From assembly GCA_003833135.1 (NCBI GenBank), contig QZLH01000578.1, positions 17,890 through 46,448 of the forward strand: a DNA stretch of 28,559 nt. The letters run 5' to 3'. This document shows, one piece after another, positions 20,366-28,559 of this stretch. The position numbers were made by a program, and so were the translations under genes. This DNA is from Oehlia diaphana (taxonomy: Eukaryota > Glomeromycota > Glomeromycetes > Glomerales > Glomeraceae). The stretch's first letter is position 1, and every line of letters begins with the position of its first letter. Under the pieces are notes generated by a model that did not search any database, was not told the DNA's origin, and was given only the letters and a program-made list of their open reading frames with translations.

Positions 20366-20921
20366 CCTATCCGTCAATCCGCGGATTGTAACTCTAGATT
20401 TTTTTTATCTCTTAATAACACAAGGAAACTGGGCTTAAAGCATTACAATTCACGAGCTGCAACTCATTATTCAATGATTTACAAAAATAGTAATATATTA
20501 CAAAAATGATAATTGTATAATGTTAGAAATGTTTTTTTTAACGATATAGTTCACCCGCATCGATCAAAAATGCCAAGAAAATATATACAAATATTGATAT
20601 GCTTGATAGACAAGGTTGTACAATGATATTCTGATATTCTTACTGTCAAATTTTTAAACTTAATCATTATTGACAAAGAATAAATTTATTTTAAGGAAAT
20701 GAATTACAAACAAATATAAAAATTAGGAAATTCTATAATAATACATTTAAAAATAGCAATAAACTGAAACAATAAGATATAATTCATGTTAATAATAAAC
20801 AGCGGGCCGATGAATCTTAGATGACACCCGTATTTTGAAATTCAAAAAATAAGTTATAAAATCAAAAATTCTGTTTTTCACGGAAAAATATTAATTTTTA
20901 TTATTTCTCTCTCTTGTTTCT

Positions 20922-20953
20922 ATTTAAAGTAATCATTATTTAAAGTAATCATT
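20922..20953. repeat. perfect 16-bp tandem duplication
   Basis: ATTTAAAGTAATCATT occurs twice head to tail without a mismatch, which indicates a recent event. Confidence 0.9.
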
Positions 20954-20999
20954 AAAAATGTTTAGTTCTTTGGGATCTTGCTATTCCTGAAATAAATAC

Positions 21000-21470
21000 T
21001 AGAATAATTTATAAAAATTCTGAAATTAAAACGTACTTGATATATCAGGTATATCAGGTCAACAAATTCACCCTATATGCCGTCCTCCTGGTTTTACTCG
21101 TTTTTTTTGATCATTCGCGTCTATTAGTGAGTAACATTAGTGAAACAGATTATCTTATTTTCGTACCAATACGGTCCACTGAAAATATATCGTCACACGA
21201 GTTATTTAAAAAAAATTGATGATTGTTATCTTAATAGGTATTTTGCCAACTATTTAAGTTAAATTAATTAAAATATTAGGGTTTGCCCTAAAACGGTCAA
21301 AAGTACTTATATAAGAGCTGCGAAAAAACGTATTTTTGAAGTTTTGGTCTACTTCAAGACTGATTTTGTGACACCCAACACAACTTTGAAGCGAAAAAAA
21401 CCATTTTCTCGTACGGCGGTATCTTTTTACTCATAAAGTTCTTGGAATAGTCACTCTCTTTTCATTTCCT
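21000..21470. other. GC-richer unassigned patch before the GT49 gene
   Basis: Base composition rises clearly here against the surrounding AT-rich DNA. A plus-strand frame of 60 codons (21037-21219) has a hydrophobic middle (LYAVLLVLLVFF) but matches nothing I know. Also seen are a TATATCAGG direct repeat (about 21040), AGGGTTTGCCCT (21278-21289), and a hairpin TTGAAGT...ACTTCAA (21336-21357). It could be an old transposon fragment or the distal promoter of the glycosyltransferase. Confidence 0.35.
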
Positions 21471-21789
21471 AATAATTGCTTTCAAGCAATTTTTGTTTCC
21501 CAAAAAACCTTTTCCTCTCAAACTGGGAGTAATATAAATAAATAAGCTTATTACCTTTTGAGATCGCTACACCTTATAATATCTCCCATCTATAACTCCG
21601 ATATTTACTTACATATAAGCCTACCACTTTCTTTTTTTTTTACCTAATTTCTTATATAACTATCACTTTTTAAGGTGTCTTGTTCTCTTAATAACGGTTT
21701 ATCACAAGTTGAACTTGTGAAAAATATAATATATTTCTAAGGTTCAACTTTATAAACTTTTACCATCACAATCTGAATTTAAATAAGCC

Positions 21790-23404
21790 ATGAGGGCAGA
21801 AGGAACGAAAGCTATAAAGTTTCTTTTTCTAGTTTATATTGCATTTTCAGTTTTATATACTCTGAACTATTTTTACGTTGTATATTCAAATACATATGCA
21901 TCGAACAATAATATAAAACCACGAAATAGTCTTGGTTTAGATTTTCAAACATCTGAATGGGGAAATGATAAATTATCATGGGGTAAATATTGAAAGATTA
22001 ATAATATAGCTCAACTTTTTAGTTAGTTTTTTATTTTTCTTATTTCAAACGAACTACATGAAACGTCTTGAGCTAATTTTATTCTTGTTATATATTTTTT
22101 CACAATAGGAGCATCCGATTATATGACAGAAGAATTCTTCTTGTCCAAAGTGTTTTCAGAGTCAATGCAACCTTCACATGTAATTCCATATTATTTCCGA
22201 GCAGTAAAAACTCCCAAAGAAGAAGATATCACCATTACAACATTAATAACAGAAAATCGGTTCCATGTATTTGATAGACTAGTTACAAATTATCAAGGTA
22301 ACTTCTTGTCTTTTTTAAAGCGATTCAATTTATATATTATACAAAGTGCTTATGAGCTTTTTTCACAGGTCCAATCTCTGTAACAATACATGTCGCTGAT
22401 GATGAAAAATCACGCGATGTACTATTAAGTAAACTTCATGATTTGTATAACGGAAACGAATATATGAAACAATACGTTGATGTTCATCTTGTAGTTGATA
22501 ATTTCGAACGTCAATTTAACATGTGGCGTAACGTAGCAAAATTTTTTGCTCGTACCAATTATGTTATGATGTTAGACGTTGATTTTCATCCTTGTACAGA
22601 TTTTAGACATGCTATTCTAAATAACGAAGAAATTATGAAAAAACTTAGAACTGGCAATACTGCTTTAGTAGTACCAGCTTTTGAGTATGCTGATTTACAA
22701 GAAGGTCTTGATTTTCATACTTTCCCAACAAAAAAGGCCGATGCTTTAGAATTAGTAGAGTCTGGTCGGTTGGTTATGTTTCATGCTTCTTGGAAACCAG
22801 GTCATGGTCCATCAAACTATACCCACTGGTATGGTACGAATGAACTTTACAAAGTTACAACTTATCAATACCAATATGAACCATATGTGATTTTCCCTAA
22901 ACAAAGCATATGGTATGAAATTTCTGCTTTCTTTAGTCATATTTTTATTTTTTTTCTTTTTATTAATAAAAAAACACTAATTTCTTTATTGCAGGTGTGA
23001 TGAACGATTTGTCGGATACGGTGCAAACAAAGCCGCATGTTTATTTGAATTATATCTATCAGGAGTTGATTATTGGGTACTTCCAAATGACTTTTTAATT
23101 CATCAAACGCACGAATATTTGGAAGATGCACGCAGACACGAGGTAAATATAACGTTTTATTTCGCGATATATATGCTTTTTCAAAAAAAAAACATCTTTA
23201 ACATCCTCTATGTCTATTAATTTACAGCGAAGATTTAATAAAAAATTATATGACCATTTCCGTGAAGAGTTATGTTTCAGATATGCTAGAAATTTTATTT
23301 TAAATGATGAATGGAAAACAGAGAAGGCAGATAATTTAAAAAATACATGTAATAAAATTCGGGGTTTTACACAGGCAATTAAATATTTTTCGAGCATGAA
23401 ATAA
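21790..23404 (+). CDS. GT49-family glycosyltransferase (LARGE/B4GAT1-like), type II membrane protein
   Basis: Five exons: 21790-21982, 22109-22297, 22369-22912, 22995-23142, 23228-23404, giving 416 aa; all junction phases agree. A short cytosolic head is followed by one membrane anchor (about residues 10-31), the layout of Golgi type II enzymes. The catalytic part shows ITTLITENRF, GPISVTIHVAD, the metal-binding DxD as MLDVDFHP (DVD at about 197-199), LVVPAFEY, and WCDERFVGYGANKAACLFEL, then FLIHQTHE near the end. These match the Glyco_transf_49 family, whose animal members add glucuronic acid or GlcNAc to glycans such as alpha-dystroglycan. In fungi the acceptor is unknown, so I name only the family. 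Its nearest upstream neighbour is repeat DNA, so context gives no hint of pathway. Confidence 0.9.
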
Positions 23405-24057
23405 TAATAGAGACGGTTTATTTAAATTTTTTTTCTTAGCGGGGATTAAATTTTTTTTTTATCTGTAAATTTTATATCAGAACTGACTTTACTTAAAAAG
23501 TATATTACTTAATTTAGTTTTAATAATCTTAAAAAAAAATATATTCATCAGACAATGATATTTCATAACTTACTGAAACAAATTCTTGTATAATGAAAAA
23601 AAATAATCCCATTTATTTTGCTTTCTGTGTTTATATATTTCAAATACAACTAGATACAGGCTAATATATTCTTTGTTTATATTCTTTTACTTTTTCATCT
23701 ACATTTTAAAATATATTCATTCATCTGTCATATTGTTATAATTAATTTTTTGGGGGAGTGAAATTCTTTTTTTTATACCAAGATTTTATAATGTAATAAA
23801 ATAAACTTCAATACTGAAAAGGAATTATTGAATATTGAATTTTCCCTGATATTTAAAGTAATACATAAAAGCAAATTTCCTATTTGTAATTTAAATCTAA
23901 AACTGATGTAATATGACTCTTATAAGCTATCCATTATTTATATTAATAAAAATAGATAAAGAATCAAAACTTTCTTTAATTTATATATATTAATAAGTAT
24001 TATTGATTATTAATGTACAATTAAATAGTTAAATATTTTTGTAATAAACATGTGGTT

Positions 24058-24134
24058 AAATGTTCCAAGTTGTTATCCAGCAAATGTGACCAACTGATGA
24101 AAAATCACATAATCTAGAATAACAAGTAAAATTT
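24058..24134. repeat. short inverted repeat
   Basis: GTTGTTATCCAGC and AATGTGA on the left are mirrored on the right by TCACATAATCTAGAATAACAAG. The whole is about 77 bp and could fold into one imperfect hairpin; it may be a very short non-autonomous element. Confidence 0.45.
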
Positions 24135-24511
24135 AATTATGAAAAAGTGATAAAATACTTTATGTTTATAACTTAGAAATGATCTAAAGATTGCATGATT
24201 ATTAATCAAGATATAAATTTCAATTATAAAGCTATAATCTAATTATTTTTACTAATAATTACAAAAGTCAAAGTAATAAGAATATAGATTTAAATTCTTA
24301 TCTTTATATATCTTTTAAAATACTAATGGGATACCTGAAACTTTGATAGAGAAGATGTATAGTATGTAATGTACTTACTATCTAAATTAATTTTTTTTAC
24401 CTTTTTATATACAATTTTTTTACTCTAGCTTTTATTTGTTGCTTCTTATTTTTCTTATTTTTAGCTTTGAGTTTTATATTGCAATTATAATAAGTTTTTT
24501 AAAGTACTCAC

Positions 24512-24565
24512 AAGGTGTAAACTAAAGAAGGGATTCCCTTCTAAGAAAGAACACCTTCAAGGTGC
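24512..24565. repeat. nested hairpin containing a perfect ZRE-like sequence
   Basis: AAGGTGT (24512-24518) pairs with ACACCTT (24551-24557), enclosing GAAGGGATTCCCTTC (24527-24541), itself nearly a perfect palindrome. Immediately overlapping the right arm is ACCTTCAAGGT (24553-24563), an exact match to the yeast zinc-responsive element. It lies 1.1 kb after the GT49 gene with no gene to the right, so a regulatory role is doubtful; it may be a transcript hairpin or repeat end. Confidence 0.5.
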
Positions 24566-25356
24566 ATTTACTCCTCTAGTTCAGAATTCTAACTGATAGT
24601 ATATATATAGTTATTTGGCCAAATAATAAATAGTTTATTTAGTACTTAATAAATTAAATTAGCTTTTTTTCCTTTCTTATATATATACATAATAAATTGA
24701 TCATTATTTTACCTAATAAAGTATTCAAATATACTGCAGCCAAAAAATAAAATAAAATACTAATAGTTTTAATAAATTTGAAATTCTGTATAATTTAGAA
24801 TTCATCCAAATTCAAAGTTCTACTTAATTTATAATTCTATACAATTTAAAATTTATTAAAATTTAATTATTATAATTATTAATATATATATATTTATTAA
24901 GTAAATATTTAAATGCATTTTACCAATATACCTTATATTTAATAAGTGCTGATAATAAATATTAATAAATTATTTTAATCAACATCATAATATCCTAGCA
25001 CTCACCCCATTATTTTGAAATAACTAATTATAAAATTTTAAAAAAATTTGGGCAATTTTATTTAGCTTAATGTAAAATGCTAAAACTTTTATATAATATT
25101 AAAATTACAAAACTGCAAAATTGCCAAAACTTGTGAAATTACTAAAATTTGCAAAACTTCTATAATGAGTTTATTTATAATTTCAGTATAACAAATAGTA
25201 ATATTTTATATGAATTTTAGTATAGTTTCAACATTCCATTATTTTTTTTAAAAAAATTTATATAATTAAAAAATTTTATTTTATTGTTTTATTTAATACT
25301 TTTATTTTATTGTAATAATAAAAAAAAATTTTTTTTTTAACTGATTCATCTATATT

Positions 25357-25442
25357 AGGAAATTTGTTTAGGTGTAATTTAATGTAATATTTTGAAGATA
25401 GTGCAAATTTTAAAATATTACACTACCTAAATAAATTTTCTG
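25357..25442. repeat. inverted repeat with about 35-bp arms
   Basis: AGGAAATTTGTTTAGGT plus TGTAATATTTT on the left faces AAAATATTACA plus ACCTAAATAAATTTTCT on the right, with a short loop and about 7 extra bases in the left arm. MITE-like hairpin with no coding content. Confidence 0.5.
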
Positions 25443-26180
25443 ATGTAAAAGTCCAATAAAAATAAAAAAAATAAATATAATTACTATATAAATTTCTTTA
25501 ATATATTGTATTGTTATTTATTAACAATAAAATATATTTTTTGTTAAAATAACAAAATACAAATTAAATTTATTTTAACAGATATAATATATTTTGACAG
25601 ACATGTTTAATTTAATAGAAGAGTCTTAAGTTAATTACAAATTATTACATAAAATAACGTTAGATATACTGGTTGAATCATGAGGTATTAATCAGATTTC
25701 ATATATCTGTATGATATATCATATATAGTAATTTAATATATAAATGATTTGTTATTCCAATATCTTATAATTTACTAGTAATTTTGTCAATTTCTTTTGT
25801 CTTATAATGTTACCTTATATATAGAGTAACATTTTAAAATTATATTAAATTTTATCTTAAATTTTTAATAATCTTAAAATTTTTATATAATATTTTAAAA
25901 GTATTTATAAATATTAAAAATGAATTACTGTATTAATCAATTAGATTTATTACCAATGTAAAAAAATTAGTGTAATTATTTGTAAATATATAATAATTTT
26001 TGAAAGATAGTATCTTTTTAAAAAAAATAAAATATATTATATATTTTACTAAATATTGTTAATATATCAAATACCTTATTTGCAATATAATCCAATTGGT
26101 CTAAATTAAGATTGCTTGTCTAAAGCTTTTCAAAATCCTATGATTAGTTTCATCAAAATTTTACTATAGATTTATTATAG

Positions 26181-26287
26181 TTTTGGCAGAGTTTCAGCAG
26201 TTTTGGCATTTATAATAAGTTTTGGCAGTTTCGCCTTTCTCCAGAGTTTCACTAGTTTTTTGATATAACTTTAATATAATTTTGGCA
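26181..26287. repeat. cluster of TTTTGGCA repeats
   Basis: Four exact TTTTGGCA copies start at 26181, 26201, 26220 and 26280, interspersed with GAGTTTCA(G/C). The reverse complement TGCCAAAA occurs at 25132-25139 in a similar setting (TTGCCAAAACTTGTGAAATT). The two clusters could be the decayed sub-terminal repeats of one 1.2-1.3-kb DNA transposon. Confidence 0.4.
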
Positions 26288-26591
26288 GAATTTCACTTTT
26301 CGGCAAAACGCCATCTTACCTAAACCCCTAGGTTTCAGCAAGTAACCTTAGTCTAAATGATATACTATTTCTTTATAAGAGTTATGTATAAATAGTACTT
26401 CCAATATATGACTGCTGAGTAAATATTTCTCCATATAAGTGTACATATAAATAAATTGATTAGTCCAGAACATAGCAAAGAACTCTATATATAATCTAGC
26501 CATAGTGATACAAAATATCTTGTTGTCCATCTGCTTGTTTTTGAGTCGATGTTTAATTAGTTCTTATATTACATAAAATTATTTTGATCAG

Positions 26592-26968
26592 TTAATTGAG
26601 CATGCAATTATCTACCCCTATACTGATAAGCTCTGAACTACATAACAGTTTACCGTTTTCTAGTATATATGAAAGATTATTAATAGAATTTACTTCTACA
26701 TTAATATGTTTTCCAATTTTTAATATTTAGCTATTATTTTACCAAAATACAACTTATTATTAGAAAGAATAATAATAAATTTTCCATTTTCTAAAGGGTA
26801 ATTCTCTATTACATTTGCTAATTCTATTTTATCAATTATTAATAAAATAAATAATATTTAAATTATTAATATTAAATTATTGTCTGAAGTATGAAGACAT
26901 ATACTTCTAGGCATTTCGAATGCAATATCATTCTGTACCATAGCCTGATCGATGAATAAAATTTTATG
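26592..26968 (-). pseudogene. degenerate coding relic, unknown protein
   Basis: Three protein-like pieces lie in order on the minus strand: FIDQAMVQNDIAFEMPRSIC (about 26960-26890), LANVIENYPLENGKF with FIIILSNNKLYFGKIIAKY (26826-26720) and, after a frame change at about 26719, GKHINVEVNSINNLSYILEN followed by GKLLCSSELISIG (to 26592). The balanced amino acid use and repeated LENGK phrase are unlike the noise frames nearby. It is broken by stops and frameshifts. I do not recognise the family; a domesticated or transposon-borne gene is the likely source. Confidence 0.4.
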
Positions 26969-27925
26969 TTACTTATATACAAACTTAGTCACGTGTCACA
27001 TATCTCATATTATCATCAATTCTTAAATAATATACAAACGCATATCAGTAAAACTTTAATTATAAATAATAATTTATAAAAAACTTTAATTTATAAATAA
27101 TAAATAATAAAAATCTTTAATTATAAAATGATATTGTAATTTAACATTAGACAACTTTTTTGCGTTAATTGCATTAAAATTCTCTATGAAAAATTTTTTT
27201 ATCAAAATAAATCAAAATTTGCAATGTAATATAAATCAGAAATTTGTAATGTTTTACAATGTATTTTTAATTGTACGATTTTAACTATATATATTTATTT
27301 AGTGATACATTTTTTTAGTGATACAAATTTTTTAGTATTTTATTGATGATCATGTGATTATTATGCTTTAGACACTTTAACAGTTCCTGTTTCCTAGTAT
27401 AATAAAAATGCAAACAGTAGTATTTATAAAATATTTAACATATTTTTTGGAATTCTAATATTTGATATTCTTTTTCTCATATTTCATCTATTAAATTAAG
27501 GTTTATTTACTGCAAATTCATTACTTTTTTGTAAAGTTTAGATAAGATTATTGGTTAATTATTTCACATAAATTTTTATTTATATTAATGCTTTTATTTC
27601 TAAGTTCACATATTTCTTCTACTTATAAAAATGCATTGCGAATCTGTCTAATCTTAATTGTACTTAAACTATTAAATTTCCATTTATATCAAATAAAGTA
27701 TCTTTTTTTTTTTTTTTTTTTAAATGTTGAATTACATATCATTTTATTAGAATATATTTGGATTACATAATAATCACAACTATTCTGTAAATGATACTTC
27801 CAGCTCCTGGCCAGTCTGATCAAACTTTAACTATTATATTGCAAATAAATTAAGAATAAAATTAAATATTAACAATAAGCTAAATAATTAAACCAAAATA
27901 CCATACTCCAAACTAAAATTAAACT

Positions 27926-28020
27926 AAAAAGAAAAATAAAAAATAAAAAATAAAAATTAAAAATAAAAAAATAAAAAAAAATAAAAATAACAAATAAAAA
28001 ATAAAACTATAAAATAAAAA
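27926..28020. repeat. A-rich simple repeat (AAAAAT)n-like
   Basis: About 95 bp of AAAAAT/AAAAT units with a few breaks. It lies immediately beyond the 3' end (minus strand) of the coding relic at 28030-28559, a position where a retroposon tail would be expected, though the relic's type is unknown. Confidence 0.7.
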
Positions 28021-28029
28021 TTTTTTGTT

Positions 28030-28559
28030 TATATATAATATAACCTTATCAAACTTCTTCTTTATTGGGATCCAATCCTCACATATGTATTTCTTTATAA
28101 AGGTATCCATTGATTTCTTTATCAAAGGAATTGACTTTTGTACTCGATCTGCTTTTTATCTGAAGATTGATTTGAGTTGTCCTTTATTTTAGGTATTGTA
28201 GTAATTTTATCTGTTCGAGTAATGCCTTTTCTTTTTTTCCATAAAATAACTTGTTCACATCTTGGTTTTCATAATAATTCTTTAAATGTTAAAATGAATC
28301 GTATTAAAATATTGACCTTAAGTATCTGTGCCTCAGTAAGAGATATCTTAAAATCTTTTTGTAATTTTGTTGTTAAACAAGTTTCTACTTTCACTTCCAA
28401 TGCTAAGTGTTGGAACTTTTGAAATTTTTTTGATTTTACTGTAACTCCTAATATATCTTGTAATACATTTCTAATAAAATCTTCACCTTGACATTTAATT
28501 TGCTTTTGTTTTAAGCATATAATTATAGATTCTTCTGTTGTGATCTCTAAAATTTTTTG
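28030..28559 (-). pseudogene. frame-broken coding relic running off the window end
   Basis: From the window edge the minus strand is open for 96 codons (ITTEESIIICLKQKQIKCQG, GEDFIRNVLQDILGV, SLTEAQILKVNILIRF), then one TGA, then 48 more codons in the same frame (KPRCEQVILWKKRKGITRTD onward). A neighbouring frame then continues the protein-like text as VQKSIPLIKKSMDTFIKK and CEDWIPIKKKFDKV. No Met begins the first part, so the N-terminus lies outside the window. Base use is clearly less AT-rich than the surroundings. I do not recognise the protein. It could be a real gene with an intron hiding the TGA, but the second frame shift favours a dead copy. Confidence 0.5.

Larger units (their letters stand above)
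15204..21789. other. gene-free AT-rich block with transposon remains
   Basis: About 6.6 kb with no intact gene. Most is low-complexity AT sequence. Within it I can support inverted-repeat elements (16617-16860, 17692-17902, 18146-18284, 20108-20365), two coding relics (17453-17566, 18303-18512), small tandem repeats and a GC-richer patch (about 21000-21470). Frames of 60-67 codons at 16243-16443, 18734-18934 and 19539-19727 consist of Ile/Asn/Lys/Tyr runs and are treated as noise. Confidence 0.65.
23405..28559. other. gene-free AT-rich right block with relics
   Basis: No intact gene is seen in the last 5.1 kb. Hairpin-forming repeats (24058-24134, 24512-24565, 25357-25442), a cluster of TTTTGGCA repeats (26181-26287), simple A-rich sequence (27926-28020) and two frame-broken coding relics on the minus strand (26592-26968, 28030-28559) are listed separately. 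Small frames at 27588-27770 and 26348-26530 are not called as genes. Confidence 0.6.

Noticed and set aside
20138..20377. 79-codon minus-strand frame
   Set aside because: It coincides with the inverted-repeat element and reads through both of its arms, so the repeat explains it.
21790..23404. naming the GT49 enzyme as LARGE or B4GAT1
   Set aside because: Those names imply animal matriglycan synthesis; only family-level motifs are visible here.
24527..24541. GAAGGG/CCCTTC hairpin as a Helitron 3' end
   Set aside because: Helitrons end in CTRR about 10 bp after the hairpin; only TAAGAAAG follows, and no TC 5' end is seen.
1..28559. search for CRISPR arrays, phage or bacterial operons
   Set aside because: Spliced eukaryotic genes fill the window and no regularly spaced direct repeats with unique spacers are present.

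Overview
The window looks like nuclear DNA of an early-diverging filamentous fungus, most likely an arbuscular mycorrhizal fungus of the Rhizophagus type. The basis is extreme AT richness with long homopolymers, genes densely split by short (about 50-110 bp) GT-AG introns, fungal-type housekeeping proteins, an F-box/LRR protein and a GCR1_C-domain protein of kinds that are abundant in these genomes, and gene-poor blocks filled with decayed transposon remnants. The species call is an inference from style, not from a database match.

Gene-dense block, 1.3-15.2 kb. Nine genes: a carnosine N-methyltransferase (+, 8 exons), a ZRT3-like ZIP zinc transporter (+, 5 exons), a geranylgeranyl diphosphate synthase (-, 9 exons), a GCR1_C-domain protein with an AT-hook (+, intronless), ubiquitin-ribosomal protein eL40 (+, 4 exons), an F-box/LRR protein (+, 2 exons), mitochondrial ribosomal protein uS17m (-, 3 exons), the GPN-loop GTPase GPN1/Npa3 (-, 10 exons) and the small Tim chaperone Tim13 (+, 4 exons). 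All exon joins were checked for frame by counting. There are no operons. Three gene pairs are divergent and share short intergenic promoters (GGPPS/GCR1_C, uS17m read away from GPN1's end, GPN1/Tim13). Functions are unrelated except for a loose mitochondrial and ribosomal flavour (eL40, uS17m, Tim13).

Gene-poor block, 15.2-21.8 kb. About 6.6 kb of very AT-rich DNA with no intact gene. It holds several inverted-repeat (MITE-like) elements, a recognisable fragment of a Mutator-like (MULE) transposase with an in-frame amber stop, and another short coding relic. A GC-richer patch of unknown nature lies just before the next gene.

A GT49 glycosyltransferase (+, 5 exons) occupies 21.8-23.4 kb. From 23.4 kb to the end there is again no intact gene: hairpin-forming repeats, a cluster of TTTTGGCA repeats and two frame-broken coding relics on the minus strand, the last running off the window end.

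Points most worth a second look: ZRE-like inverted repeats (ACC-N3-AAGGT) upstream of the zinc transporter; a 12-bp-flanked MITE carrying CACGTG boxes inserted just upstream of the F-box gene; an unusually divergent ubiquitin with a possible two-residue N-terminal extension; and the MITE/MULE remains. I do not see a clearly new multi-gene system.
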